A stretch of 64,000 bases of DNA from Kazachstania africana CBS 2517 (GCF_000304475.1 NC_018941.1:930001-994000); one strand, 5' to 3'. Shown: positions 21,625 through 31,610, counted from the stretch's first letter. Program-made: numbers and translations. Notes: a model not told the origin generated them from the sequence alone.

Positions 21625-23814
21625 ATGTCTGAGAAAATGATGCCAGCCAGAAAAGAAACACAAAGCAATAATCAATCCCAGACTAGACCAGATTCAATAA
21701 GTGCATTCACAAATTTCAATCAGCCTAGATTTTCTACTGACCCCTCCGTTTCAACATTTTTAAACATAGCTGAAAATCAAAACAGTATAAATCAGAATAA
21801 TGGAGATTCTACCGTTACCACTAATCCAAATACTTTTATGATGCTGTCAGAAAATGGACAAATACCTCAACAAGGTAATTTACCAGATCCAACTCAGAAC
21901 ACTGATAAAAACTTTCCAGATCTAGCTCAATTATCAAGAGGTTTTTCTATTGTAAACAATATATGGTCCCAGCAACCACAGACTTCCTCTCAACAATCGC
22001 AGCCTTCTAATCAACAACAGTATATCTCATCAGTACAAAATAGAAACGGTAGCAATAATCATGTTGTTTTCGATCCAGTGGATGATTCTTCCCTTCAAAA
22101 GAATAAACGATTCTCATTTTCTTTGAATAAATTAAATCAATATCAATTTGCACCAAGAAATGATTCCTTGTCGAACCCATTATACAGTTCAAAGAGAAAT
22201 TCTTTACTTTATACTCCAAATGAAGTTGGAGAATTTGACTTCTTAAACATCTCATCAATACCAACAAGTAAACGTGGATCCGTGCTTGGCAGCAACATGA
22301 AACCACCCTCATTGCTACCGCCAACTAGTCATAGCAATAATAATAATAAGAACAGCACTACCTCCCATAATAACAGTTTCTCAAACGTTGAATTAGAAAC
22401 TTTATTTAACAATCGAAATTCAAGGAAAAATTCTCTTAAATTTATTACCGATGATTTCGATTTTCAGAATAAAAGACGTAATTCCTCACTAAGGGCCTTG
22501 ATTGACCCTTCAGCAACTTATACCAACTCACAACCTCATTCAGGTTTCCCTCAAACTTTATCTAGACTTTCTTCTTACATAGGACACAGTGATCAGAATG
22601 ACAAAAAAATTGATACAATTACGGAAGAAGTAATATCAAATCCATCTCTCCCTAAAGAAGAATCTACCGATGAGCCACTTTTAAATGAAGATATCTTTGA
22701 CAAAAGGCAAACACCAAAGAAAACCAAAACAAAGAGAAGATCAAAAGGTAGCGAGAAAACAGAGGCAAAAAAGAGAAAGAAATCGGATGAAAAATCACCT
22801 GTAAGATCCTCATCATTCGATGATATTAGAAAGAAAATTAATGAACATTCTCACGCAGAGATTCCCGAAGAATTCCCACATGACGAAAGTGTCGAAAATA
22901 GGACTAGAGCGCTGCTGGGTGTTACAAAGATCGATCAATTAATGTTAATGATCGAGGCCCGTAAGAAGGGTATAACGGAGAAGGTTGAAACCACAAAGGA
23001 TGGTCAGCTTCTTATCGACAAGGATTCTGAAATTTTACCACCATCAAATGAAATTGTTGGTGGTGTTGAGAAACCTTTTGGTTCTCATGGTGTAAAACAA
23101 CATGAATGTCGCTACTGTCATAGATTTTTCACTCAATTGACACATTTAGAAGTCCATATTAGATCACATATAGGTATCAAACCTTACCAATGCCAATATT
23201 GCGGCAAAAAATTTACTCAAGGTGGTAATTTAAGAACGCATGAAAGATTACACACTGGTGAAAAGCCTTATCAATGTGAGCTTTGTGGGAAAAGATTCTC
23301 TAGAAAAGGTAATTTAGCTGCTCATGTATTGACGCACAAAAAGATTAAACCATTTATTTGTAAGCTAGATAACTGTAATAAGTCCTTTACCCAACTAGGT
23401 AATATGAAAGGGCACCAAAATAAGTTCCATCTAGAAACATTGACAAGATTGACGGCAAGATTAGCTCAGCTTGATCCAAAGGAAAATATTTCCACCGAGG
23501 AAAGAGAAATGCTGGAGTACTTTGCATCCTTATATAAAAATTCGAACAAAGGTATTAAAGGTAGAGGTAGAGGCTCCAATTCGCCAAGTGACCATCCTGG
23601 TTCCTTCAAGATGTATCCTAATGAAATGAATCCACAACAGTTTCAGGATCAGATGTTACAGATGCAACTCCAAATGAATGAGCAGTCACAACAAACAGAG
23701 GGGCAGAACCAGAGCTTTTCAGCAAATAACACTAGCCCCAATGCCAATGCTGCCAACAATGATATGCTAGATCAAAGCCCCGTTCGGTTTAAAACTGTAA
23801 ACTACAAGAGTTAA
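21625..23814 (+). CDS. AZF1: Azf1-like C2H2 zinc-finger transcription factor
   Basis: The 729-residue protein has a low-complexity Asn/Gln/Ser-rich N-terminal half, a basic Lys-rich patch (about residues 370-390) and four tandem C2H2 fingers at about residues 495-602, linked by HTGEKPY-type linkers (fingers open CRYC, CQYC, CELC and CKLDNC). The conserved extension after the fingers, EREMLEYFASLYKNSNKGIKGRG, matches S. cerevisiae Azf1 (914 residues). Azf1 activates growth genes in glucose and cell-wall genes on non-fermentable carbon. In S. cerevisiae it is YOR113W, on the duplicate partner of the YNL block, so its place between RPC19 and the YNL115C-like gene reflects the pre-duplication order. 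The tail is Gln/Asn-rich. Confidence 0.94.
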   Translation: MSEKMMPARKETQSNNQSQTRPDSISAFTNFNQPRFSTDPSVSTFLNIAENQNSINQNNGDSTVTTNPNTFMMLSENGQIPQQGNLPDPTQNTDKNFPDLAQLSRGFSIVNNIWSQQPQTSSQQSQPSNQQQYISSVQNRNGSNNHVVFDPVDDSSLQKNKRFSFSLNKLNQYQFAPRNDSLSNPLYSSKRNSLLYTPNEVGEFDFLNISSIPTSKRGSVLGSNMKPPSLLPPTSHSNNNNKNSTTSHNNSFSNVELETLFNNRNSRKNSLKFITDDFDFQNKRRNSSLRALIDPSATYTNSQPHSGFPQTLSRLSSYIGHSDQNDKKIDTITEEVISNPSLPKEESTDEPLLNEDIFDKRQTPKKTKTKRRSKGSEKTEAKKRKKSDEKSPVRSSSFDDIRKKINEHSHAEIPEEFPHDESVENRTRALLGVTKIDQLMLMIEARKKGITEKVETTKDGQLLIDKDSEILPPSNEIVGGVEKPFGSHGVKQHECRYCHRFFTQLTHLEVHIRSHIGIKPYQCQYCGKKFTQGGNLRTHERLHTGEKPYQCELCGKRFSRKGNLAAHVLTHKKIKPFICKLDNCNKSFTQLGNMKGHQNKFHLETLTRLTARLAQLDPKENISTEEREMLEYFASLYKNSNKGIKGRGRGSNSPSDHPGSFKMYPNEMNPQQFQDQMLQMQLQMNEQSQQTEGQNQSFSANNTSPNANAANNDMLDQSPVRFKTVNYKS

Positions 23815-24265
23815 TAACATTCATGGATAAAAAAGCAATTCTTATTACTAAACTTTACTTAGCTTCCCTCCCAAAAGAAAAGCTGTTTTATGCTTTACTT
23901 ATTTTGATAATATTATAAATGACATCTAACCCTGATTTACCATATATTTCTGGTGAGAACCAATTTAACAAACATATCTCTATTTATATATGTAAATATA
24001 GTAGTAAATCGTCTCTGATTATTTTTTTACTCGCGCCATCTATGGTACCCTTTTTTCGTCAAGTGCAGAAAGAAAGTATCAAGCAAGACATGAGTGGCAA
24101 CATACGTGGGTAATGCCCCTGGCTACCCAATTCAAGTCATTCATTCACTGTGAATTTTCCAATAAAGTTACATCCATATGATATACTATATAACTTTGGG
24201 ATACCTTATCAGTTTTAATTATTCTGTTATATATATAGGCATACCGATAAGCTTTCATAAAAAAT
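23815..24265 (+). promoter_or_regulatory. AZF1 3' flank and promoter of the YNL115C-like gene
   Basis: This 451-bp spacer has an AT-rich TATATATA stretch about 30 bp before the downstream ATG. A 64-codon frame at 23919 shows no recognisable features and is considered chance. Confidence 0.45.
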
Positions 24266-26197
24266 ATGTCAACTTCAAGTGGCAAGAACAAAACTGGTAA
24301 AAACACTTCTGCTACACTAGATTATTTACAGTCAAATCCAGTGCTGATGAATGACCAACTGCAGGGTACAAATACTAATGAATACCAGCCACTAGATCCT
24401 GGTATTCCGCCAAATAATGAGGAAGTCGGCCCATCACAGGAGACTGGCGATGTAGATACAAATACTCAAGATGAAAATGCGCCTTTGTTGGGTAAACAAG
24501 ACCGAAATGTAACCAAGAAATCACATCGAACATTTGGCAGCAATGGTAATGGTGCTACGGATAATGCTAGCCATGAAGATAGAGACTCCGAGTTTTATGC
24601 CAATGAGAATGGGCGCTTTCAGTATCATCAAAATTATCGTTCATTTTTGACTAATTGGAAATGCATACTAAATGTAGTCCTATTTTTGAACACTTTAGTG
24701 TTGGTATTGCTGTTTGTTTCTGATTATTTCATCGAAATTCTTCCTGCAGATAGGAATACTACTTTTACGAACTTTGTACTAGTAATCATTTCGTTGATCG
24801 GTAATGCTTTTAATCTTTCTTTTACAGATATTGGGTTGTACTCATCTTTTGATTGGGATTTGAATTTAATATTAACAGGACTGCCTGTTCTAAATTTACT
24901 TCTCTTGGCAACTACAAAATATACTCGTGAAAGAATAGGATTTGTAACGGTACTAGTTCATGCTTGGACGGTAGCAACATTTGGTTTAGGTTTACTTCAG
25001 CAACACAAGTTAGGAACCTATATTACAGAACTGACACCACCAACGACACAAAATAAACACACTATTGTAGAATGGTTCAAAATTGCATTCCGTAATTTGA
25101 TTAAGTTTGGAACTTTTATTATTTTGGTTTTAATAGTCCTAACGACACTATTGAATGTAATTGACATTCATAATGCCTTATCCTATTCTCTAGGTACTTT
25201 TCATTGGACAAGTTCAGATCATGATAACAAGTTACACGTTCAATGTTATGGAGTGGGCAGTGCAAGCGGAGTGGAGGTTCAAGACAGAAACAATACACCA
25301 ATCGTATTATTTGAGCATGGTGGAGAAGAAAGTTCATATGTTTCCGGAAAATGGGTAGAAGATTTGTATAACTTAGGCTACATTGACAAATACTGTACAT
25401 ATGACAGAAATGGATTTGGTTTGAGTGACTCATTGAGCGCTCCTGTTTCAATAAGAGGTATGGCTGAGAATTTGAGGTATGCCCTGATTGAAGAATTGAA
25501 ATTAAATGGACCTTTTTTGGTAGTTGGTTATGATTATGGTGGTCTTGTCGGGAGAGTATTTTGTGGTGATAACAGAGAGCTTTGTTCCGGTCTTATGCTA
25601 GTGGAATCATGGAATGAAGAATTATTACTAAAGCATTTTTTAAGAAGGTTACTTCCTGGTGGTGGGGATGGCAATGATGAGGATAACGGCAGTGATAGTA
25701 TATATTACGAAAATGACGATGATTACCGTGCGACGAGAGGTAAAATGGATCATAGGATTCCAGAAAGAGAAATTGGCAAAAGAAATGGGTTCAAAGTATT
25801 TTGGCACGGATTATGGTCATCATTGGGATTAAATTTACAATTTTCTTGGCTGGTAAGACGTCATGGGTCGCTAGAAAGAATATTTGGAACGGATTTAAAG
25901 CATCAGGGAAAATTTTTGAGGACGAAATTATTGGAAAGCATAACGAGCTCATTACTAACTTATCAAGAAATACTGGAGACAAATTCCAAGCTAAAAAATG
26001 TCAAAATGAGTGTTGTAAGTTCAAAAGAGATGATTAAAAGATCGTCATTATGGGGGAACTGGCAACGTAAATTAGCTAAACTGTCAGCTAATACAAAGGA
26101 ATGGAAGGTCGTAGATGGGGAGCATGAGTTTTTCAACAATGGTGTTGGAAAAGAACAAGCACAGGATGTTTTATTGAGATTGCTTCAAAGCGTCTGA
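24266..26197 (+). CDS. Membrane-anchored alpha/beta-hydrolase-fold protein, YNL115C-like
   Basis: The 643-residue product matches the size (644) and position of S. cerevisiae YNL115C, an uncharacterised protein reported with mitochondria. The N-terminal 120 residues are polar and probably disordered. Several hydrophobic segments follow (about 133-158, 170-190, 207-222, 275-300). An alpha/beta-hydrolase domain begins near residue 348 with IVLFEHGGEESSY, then YDRNGFGLSDS, the nucleophile elbow VVGYDYGG and, near the C-terminus, a candidate catalytic His in VVDGEHEFF. The elbow has Asp423 where lipases have Ser, as in epoxide hydrolases and dehalogenases. An acidic Asp/Gly insertion lies around residues 470-490. 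The fold is well supported; activity and substrate are unknown. Confidence 0.82.
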   Translation: MSTSSGKNKTGKNTSATLDYLQSNPVLMNDQLQGTNTNEYQPLDPGIPPNNEEVGPSQETGDVDTNTQDENAPLLGKQDRNVTKKSHRTFGSNGNGATDNASHEDRDSEFYANENGRFQYHQNYRSFLTNWKCILNVVLFLNTLVLVLLFVSDYFIEILPADRNTTFTNFVLVIISLIGNAFNLSFTDIGLYSSFDWDLNLILTGLPVLNLLLLATTKYTRERIGFVTVLVHAWTVATFGLGLLQQHKLGTYITELTPPTTQNKHTIVEWFKIAFRNLIKFGTFIILVLIVLTTLLNVIDIHNALSYSLGTFHWTSSDHDNKLHVQCYGVGSASGVEVQDRNNTPIVLFEHGGEESSYVSGKWVEDLYNLGYIDKYCTYDRNGFGLSDSLSAPVSIRGMAENLRYALIEELKLNGPFLVVGYDYGGLVGRVFCGDNRELCSGLMLVESWNEELLLKHFLRRLLPGGGDGNDEDNGSDSIYYENDDDYRATRGKMDHRIPEREIGKRNGFKVFWHGLWSSLGLNLQFSWLVRRHGSLERIFGTDLKHQGKFLRTKLLESITSSLLTYQEILETNSKLKNVKMSVVSSKEMIKRSSLWGNWQRKLAKLSANTKEWKVVDGEHEFFNNGVGKEQAQDVLLRLLQSV

Positions 26198-26457
26198 AGT
26201 AAAGAATTTTGTATATATTGATTTTATATTCACTATTTAGGTTAATTTCTCGGGGTAAGTGATGTTTCTCCTTCATTTTTATTATCTTGACGGGAATTGA
26301 AAAATAATAAAATACAGATGATAAATGAGTTTAAAAGTGATAGAAATGAATATTTAAAATTATATGTAGAGCCTCCTTCCTGTTATTGTTTGATTTTTTG
26401 TTACATATTTGAGGTCTGAGAAAAAGTATTCTGTCTTGTGTCTGCAATACCGGTATT

Positions 26458-27684
26458 TTAAAACTCATCCAGCTCATCGGGCAGACCAATGGGAGATTCC
26501 AAATCGGAGGTATATCTGCAATTAGGACAAACAAACTGGGGATAATGCTGTGTAATGACTCTTCTAATGCAATTATAGTGCCACAAATGACAACATGGAG
26601 ATACAAAGACACCTTGGTATGGACTCATTTTTTCCAAGCAAATGGAGCAAAGTTCCTTGTCTTGAGAATTCTCTAAAGAAATCGTATTTATTATCCCTTC
26701 CAATGGTTTTGTTTTCAACTTCCAGGATAAATTCAATTCTACTTTGAATCGAACACATCTAAATAATTCATTGATACCATTCTTATGGTCAATACCCAAT
26801 TGGATTACGTCACCATCATTCAGTTCGACGTCAGCAGATTCTTGATCTATACACAGTCTCTTATGGTTCAAAAAAGTTCCACTTTTTGAATTGAAGTCCT
26901 TAATGTACCAATTTCCAAGAGAATCTACTTTTAGACATGCATGTATTCTGGATATAATTCTTGTTCTGAATAGGATAGGCGCAATATATTCATCCTTTGG
27001 ATCCTTGAAATGGTCATTAATGACTTCTTTCAATTTTGTGGTTTCTCTCGTGATTAACAGTTGAGAATTTGGACCAGCTTTTCTCACAATAGGACTGAAA
27101 TAAATGCCCTGACATTTGGATCTTTCTAATTCAGCGTCATCATCCTGATCAGAATCGAGCGCATTATTGAGCTCTGCCAATGTCTCACGTTTATACCCAA
27201 AATATGGCGTTATTCTAATGCTATACAGTCCATCTTTAGTCTTTTGACCACACATTGAATCCTTTATGGGCTTCTGTATGTCCCATTGCATCAACCGTTC
27301 TGCAATAGCATCAGATGATTCGTTAGTATTAACAAAATGCAGGAACGATTTTTTACCTGCTTTACTTGTAGGATCGATATTGTTTGTGTATAAGTCATGT
27401 TCATTAGTGAGCAATAATGAGATAGGAACTTTTTTATTTTCCAACTTGCTAAAATATGTTATTGTATCTTCTAAGAGATTGAGAGATAGTTGTTTTGAGC
27501 ATTGATCATCGGTAGAAGATATACTAGTTCTTGAATTTTTTCTGGATGAATTAGTTGAAGTAGGTGTACTGACATACCCTGACTTTAACTTGAAGGATGA
27601 TAGAATTGACCCGATACTGGAACGTTTTCTTCTGGTAGCCACAGCAGCCATGGGTGGTGCGCCCGATTGAGCTTGTGAAGGCAT
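26458..27684 (-). CDS. DMA2: FHA-RING E3 ubiquitin ligase Dma1/Dma2
   Basis: The 408-residue protein combines a Ser-rich N-terminus, a forkhead-associated (FHA) phosphothreonine-binding domain at about residues 195-310 (core ISRIHACLK, DFNSKSGTFLNHKRL, GDVIQLG) and a C-terminal RING (about 345-391, CSICLEKM, CCHLWHYNCI, CPNCRY). This layout is unique to the Dma1/Dma2 and Chfr/RNF8 group. The proteins act in the spindle-position checkpoint, septin-ring control and Pcl1 turnover. The length is nearer Dma1 (416) than Dma2 (522), while the adjacent MLS1 fits DMA2 synteny; it is co-orthologous to both. It converges with the YNL115C-like gene. Confidence 0.93.
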   Translation of the reverse strand: MPSQAQSGAPPMAAVATRRKRSSIGSILSSFKLKSGYVSTPTSTNSSRKNSRTSISSTDDQCSKQLSLNLLEDTITYFSKLENKKVPISLLLTNEHDLYTNNIDPTSKAGKKSFLHFVNTNESSDAIAERLMQWDIQKPIKDSMCGQKTKDGLYSIRITPYFGYKRETLAELNNALDSDQDDDAELERSKCQGIYFSPIVRKAGPNSQLLITRETTKLKEVINDHFKDPKDEYIAPILFRTRIISRIHACLKVDSLGNWYIKDFNSKSGTFLNHKRLCIDQESADVELNDGDVIQLGIDHKNGINELFRCVRFKVELNLSWKLKTKPLEGIINTISLENSQDKELCSICLEKMSPYQGVFVSPCCHLWHYNCIRRVITQHYPQFVCPNCRYTSDLESPIGLPDELDEF

Positions 27685-28461
27685 CTATGGATATTTATTA
27701 TTCAGATGGTTAACTAAACAATGGTAGGTACGTTAAGACAATTGACACAGGGAAGATCCATATTGTTGCATGATATATATAAATATATATATATCAAAGA
27801 TTATTGAACGAAATAGAAACCTTCAATTAGTTGGTGACAAAATTTTTTTGAGGCTAGTTTAGCAAGTGACTAGAGTTCAATAGGGAGATTCAGTGAGGGA
27901 ATCACCTGGAACAGTTGTCCGGACCCCACGCTACGGATGGCATAGAGGGGGTTAAAGTGGCTAGATAATAATTGGAGTTTGTAGCGAGAGAACTTCCTTC
28001 ACAACTAGGTTGTGGGGAAATTAAGATTTCTTCATGTGCTAGTAGCCCTTCGAGGAAGTAGCCAACTTGGAAATTACGAATGAGAAGTGCATTGGATTAC
28101 TCTTGCGTGGAAAACATCACTCCGAGCCAATTTAAAAGCCTTAGCCTTCAAAGAGCATCGGAACGGTTAGTATTGGTTTATCACACGACTTTTCCGTGGC
28201 GAGAAGACTGTGTCCCATTTTCCTTTTCAGGGCGAGTAAGTCAGTCAGTCCGTCCGAGTTGAAGCGGGGATAAAAGAACCATCTCTTCTTTCTTTTCTGT
28301 CATTGCAACTTATCCGCTTTATCTTGAATTTACCACATTGAGGTGTAGCGTCGCGGAGGGAAAAACGTGATTTAACTTATAAGATAGAAGAAGAAGGAAA
28401 GGCCAACAAAAAGAAACATAAGTGATGGCGTATACATAGAATTGTATGTCGTTTTTACTAC
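27685..28461 (-). promoter_or_regulatory. DMA2 promoter and MLS1 3' flank
   Basis: In this 777-bp spacer the first part carries an AT-dinucleotide run (TATATATATA near 27786-27795) upstream of DMA2. The rest is of mixed composition with no recognised gene; a 60-codon plus-strand frame at 28080 is considered chance. A small direct repeat, TCAGTCAGTCCGTCCG, lies near 28242-28257. Confidence 0.45.
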
Positions 28462-30150
28462 TTATAGTTTGCTCACTGTTCTGACGTTCGTACCCTCTTC
28501 TTCGATCTTTAATATTTCATCATACAGTAAACTTGTTAGGAAATCACTGAAATGCTTGCCAGTGATTTCAGGTAACAGGAACTTACCAGCTATTTTGAAT
28601 TTATTATCTGGACCACATGGAGATTCTTTGGCTAATTTTTCAACCATTTCATGTAATAAGCCAGATGTTAGTTGCGGAGTCACAGTTTCACCTGTATCAT
28701 TTAACTTAACTTTATATTTGACCCATTGATACAATTGACAGCGGGAAACTTCGGCTGTTGCTGCATCTTCCATCAAATTATTGATTGGCGTACAGCCAGA
28801 GCCTCTTAACCATGCTTCCATGTAACGCAAACCGATATCTAAATTTTGTTTTATACCGTCCAATGTAATCTCACTATTTTCAATCTTTGTATTCAGTAAT
28901 TCTTTAGAAATTGTATTGAAATTAATATTAGTTGGAATGTTAAATATTTGATTTGGTGTTCCCATATTTATGAAGACCTCGTTACAAATTACTGCCAAAT
29001 TTGGATGAGCAATCCACGAACCGTCGTGACCTTTCGTCAATTCTCTAATCTTATCATTACGAACTTTGTCCATTGCTTGTGTATTAACCTTTGGATCATC
29101 CTTTATTGGAATTTGTGCTGCCATTCCACCCATAGCATGAACACCACGACGATGACAGGTATTGATTAACAGTCTAACGTAGGCGTCCATGAAAGGGGAC
29201 GTCATTGTAACCCGATCCCTATCTGGTAAAATATATTGAGGACCCAAATTTTTCAATTTTTTTATTGTTGAAAAGATATAATCCCAACGACCACAATTTA
29301 ATCCACTGGAGTGATGTCTTAACTGGAAGATAATTTCCTCCATTTGGAAAGCTGCAGGTAAAGTTTCTATCAAAACAGTTGCACGAATTGTGCCTCTTGG
29401 AATTTCAAGATAATCTTGCGCAACATTAAAAATATCATTCCATAATTTTGCTTCTAGATGATGTTCCATCTTTGGTAAATAAAAATAAGGTCCTTTACCG
29501 AGTTCAATCAATTTTTTAGCATTATGGTAAAAATATAGACCAAAATCAAAAATTGAAGCACTAATTGGCTCTCCGTCAATTAATAAATGTTTTTCTTCTA
29601 AATGCCAACCTCTTGGTCTTACAATAATTGTGGATAAATTTTTAAATTGATTTTTTAATTTATATGGTTTACCATTTTCACTAACAAAATTGATATTGTC
29701 ACGAATGGCATCATATAAATTAACTTGACCATAAACAATATTTAACCAAGTTGGAGATAATGAATCCTCAAAATCCGTCATATAGGTATTAACATCAGCA
29801 TTAAGAGCATTAATTAACATATTTCTTAATGGAGGACCAGTAATTTCAGTAGATCTATTGATTAAACCTGGTGCAAGAATCGCACCTTGCCAAGTTGGAT
29901 CAGTTCTGATAATCTCTGTTTCTGGTAAAAAATCAAATGTTACTTTGCCAGAATCTAATTTATCTTGGAAACTGATACGATTATTCAGTAATTCTTTACG
30001 TCTTCCATTAAAAGTTCTATGTAAAAGAACAACAAATTCTAAAGCTCCAGTTGATAAGATATCACTTGTAGTAGTCTTTGAAGGGGGAAACAATGGTGTA
30101 TCGTCCACTGGACCCAATACTCTAACAGCATGTAAATCTTTCTTCACCAT
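28462..30150 (-). CDS. MLS1: Malate synthase, glyoxylate cycle
   Basis: The 562-residue enzyme condenses glyoxylate with acetyl-CoA to malate. Hallmarks are DPTWQGAILAPGLINRSTEI, MTDFEDSLSPTW, IIVRPRGWH, the family signature around LPKMEHHLEAKLWNDIF, and MEAWLRGSGCTPINNLMEDAATAE. The C-terminal SKL is a type-1 peroxisomal targeting signal, so Pex5-dependent import is expected. S. cerevisiae Mls1 is 554 residues and also begins MVK, which decides the start at 30150. It is co-orthologous to MLS1 and DAL7; position next to DMA2 favours MLS1. A carbon-source-response element 281 bp upstream points to Cat8/Sip4 derepression on non-fermentable carbon. Confidence 0.96.
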   Translation of the reverse strand: MVKKDLHAVRVLGPVDDTPLFPPSKTTTSDILSTGALEFVVLLHRTFNGRRKELLNNRISFQDKLDSGKVTFDFLPETEIIRTDPTWQGAILAPGLINRSTEITGPPLRNMLINALNADVNTYMTDFEDSLSPTWLNIVYGQVNLYDAIRDNINFVSENGKPYKLKNQFKNLSTIIVRPRGWHLEEKHLLIDGEPISASIFDFGLYFYHNAKKLIELGKGPYFYLPKMEHHLEAKLWNDIFNVAQDYLEIPRGTIRATVLIETLPAAFQMEEIIFQLRHHSSGLNCGRWDYIFSTIKKLKNLGPQYILPDRDRVTMTSPFMDAYVRLLINTCHRRGVHAMGGMAAQIPIKDDPKVNTQAMDKVRNDKIRELTKGHDGSWIAHPNLAVICNEVFINMGTPNQIFNIPTNINFNTISKELLNTKIENSEITLDGIKQNLDIGLRYMEAWLRGSGCTPINNLMEDAATAEVSRCQLYQWVKYKVKLNDTGETVTPQLTSGLLHEMVEKLAKESPCGPDNKFKIAGKFLLPEITGKHFSDFLTSLLYDEILKIEEEGTNVRTVSKL

Positions 30151-30430
30151 AGTCACGACAAAAAAAGAAGCTTGTTACCAAATTAATCTCTTTGATAAAA
30201 AATACGGTAGCTCAAAATAAAGTAAAACTCAAACCAAGCAACGAGATTGAATCGAAAAAAGATAGGCATATATATAAATATATTCTTGTGCTTATGTATC
30301 CCATTTATATATCTTTACAAACGAATATTTATAACATTATCCGAAAGTTTATTTTACAATTGTTTGAAAATATACAATTATATCAGACTATGGGAATGAT
30401 TAATATTTGTGCCTCTTAATTATGTGTCGT

Positions 30431-30441
30431 CGGTCAAATGG
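30431..30441 (-). promoter_or_regulatory. Carbon-source-response element (CSRE) of MLS1
   Basis: On the MLS1 strand the sequence is CCATTTGACCG, a full match to the CSRE consensus CCRTTNRNCCG bound by Cat8 and Sip4. It lies about 281 bp upstream of the ATG. A near-copy (CCATTTGGGCG, plus strand) follows at 30482-30492. Confidence 0.65.
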
Positions 30442-30642
30442 AATCAAATTCAATTGCTTGATTCGTTATCAATAAACTTTCCCATTTGGGCGAGACGGAG
30501 AATGAACCAAAAAAAAAAAATTCAGGGACGGAGGGATCGTATGCCATACCGGCCGGAGAGCAGCCAGTCGTCATCGAGGGGGAAAAGGAGAAAGAGACAG
30601 AGAAAAGAGGGAGACGAAAAAATTCACGCACGAAAGGATTCA

Positions 30643-30645
30643 ATA

Positions 30646-30681
<36 letters not shown>
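30643..30681. repeat. TA dinucleotide microsatellite
   Basis: This is an alternating AT tract of about 39 bp, interrupted once by a TT step. It could form a cruciform or act as a length-variable spacer between the URS1-like and CSRE motifs of the MLS1 promoter. Confidence 0.9.
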
Positions 30682-30683
<2 letters not shown>

Positions 30684-30818
30684 CAGTGTTCTACGAACGG
30701 AGTTTGCTTTAAATGGGGCCGATTTGAATGTTGAAGGGAAAGATGGAGGCGGAGTTTAATAAACAATTTCAACTTCGAAAGAAAACGTTATGGAGATGGA
30801 GAGTTTGAAGCTTTTGCG

Positions 30819-30827
30819 TCGGCGGCT
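30819..30827 (+). promoter_or_regulatory. URS1-type (Ume6) motif
   Basis: TCGGCGGCT is an exact core of the Ume6-binding URS1 element. It lies about 670 bp upstream of the MLS1 ATG; use by MLS1 is inference only. Confidence 0.4.
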
Positions 30828-31436
30828 GATGTACTGCTTGTGGCATTCTTCTTCAATTTCTCTGATGCATAATGCAACTAATATCACTTCTCCTTTCCAC
30901 AACCATTGTGTCACTTTACGTGGACTTCACTGATGGATCGAACAAGCGGAGAGGGAAACAGTGTCAATTGAGAATAGCCGCGGAATCGCACTTCGTGCGG
31001 GAACTTGAAAATTTCCTTTCTGGTGCAAGAAAGAACCCAAAAATAGCCCAATGTGGAGGTTAACGGGCTCAATCTAATATTTTATTTCCTTGCATATCAA
31101 AATCTACTCGATTCCATCCATTGATCGGCTATAACTCGTCTAATACGAAGTGATGTTCGCGTTGAATAATACTTTAGGCTTGACTTCTTGAGTCTAAACA
31201 GTACGCCATCGGTGGAGGTACCAAGTGTAAGCAAATATAACCGCTAATAATTATCGCCAAGTTTCAAAAATAAAGTCTGTGAGCTTTACATGAAATCAGT
31301 AATTATTTTGGAGTTGCAATGAATGCTCTACCACGTTTCTTGTAGTTGACCATTAACTTAAAAATATTCACGAGTCGTATACGATATTTAGCTTATAATA
31401 GTCATAGTTGCACTTATCATTAACTACAAAATAACA

Positions 31437-31507
31437 GCGCAAGTGGTTTAGTGGTAAAATCCAACGTTGCCATCGTTGGGCCCCCGGTTCGATTCCGGGC
31501 TTGCGCA
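31437..31507 (+). tRNA. tRNA-Gly (anticodon GCC)
   Basis: The 71-nt gene has acceptor GCGCAAG/CTTGCGC with discriminator A, a D-arm with AGTGGTAAAA, anticodon stem-loop CAACG-TTGCCAT-CGTTG and T-arm CCCGG-TTCGATT-CCGGG. It appears identical to the S. cerevisiae tRNA-Gly(GCC). There is no intron. A T6 terminator lies at 31527-31532. It sits at the junction between the YNL-like block and the YGL-like block. Confidence 0.98.
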
Positions 31508-31610
31508 TTATTACATGATAATATTATTTTTTCCACTTTTGTTAGGTGGGTGACTGGTCCCAAAGAAGATATTTCACTTGAACACCAAACACTATAATTT
31601 TATTGCTATG

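Larger units (their letters stand above)
30151..31436 (-). promoter_or_regulatory. MLS1 promoter region to tRNA-Gly
   Basis: This 1,286-bp spacer holds a TATATATA box (30269-30276), a carbon-source-response element (30431-30441), a second copy with one mismatch (30482-30492), a TA-dinucleotide tract (30643-30681) and a URS1-type motif (30819-30827). The remaining 600 bp up to the tRNA shows no recognisable gene. Short frames around 30409-30734 span the TA tract and are considered chance. Confidence 0.55.

Noticed and set aside
23919..24113. 64-codon frame between AZF1 and the YNL115C-like gene
   Set aside because: Low-complexity Ile/Ser-rich translation with no conserved motif; considered chance.
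30320..30365. Centromere CDEIII-like sequence (TTATCCGAAAGTTTATTTT)
   Set aside because: There is no CDEI (RTCACRTG) 80-90 bp away and no >90% AT CDEII, and it lies in the MLS1 promoter. Likewise ATCACGTG near 51.9 kb has no CDEIII partner.
30409..30734. Overlapping short frames around the TA tract
   Set aside because: They run through the microsatellite and known promoter motifs, with no recognisable protein sequence.
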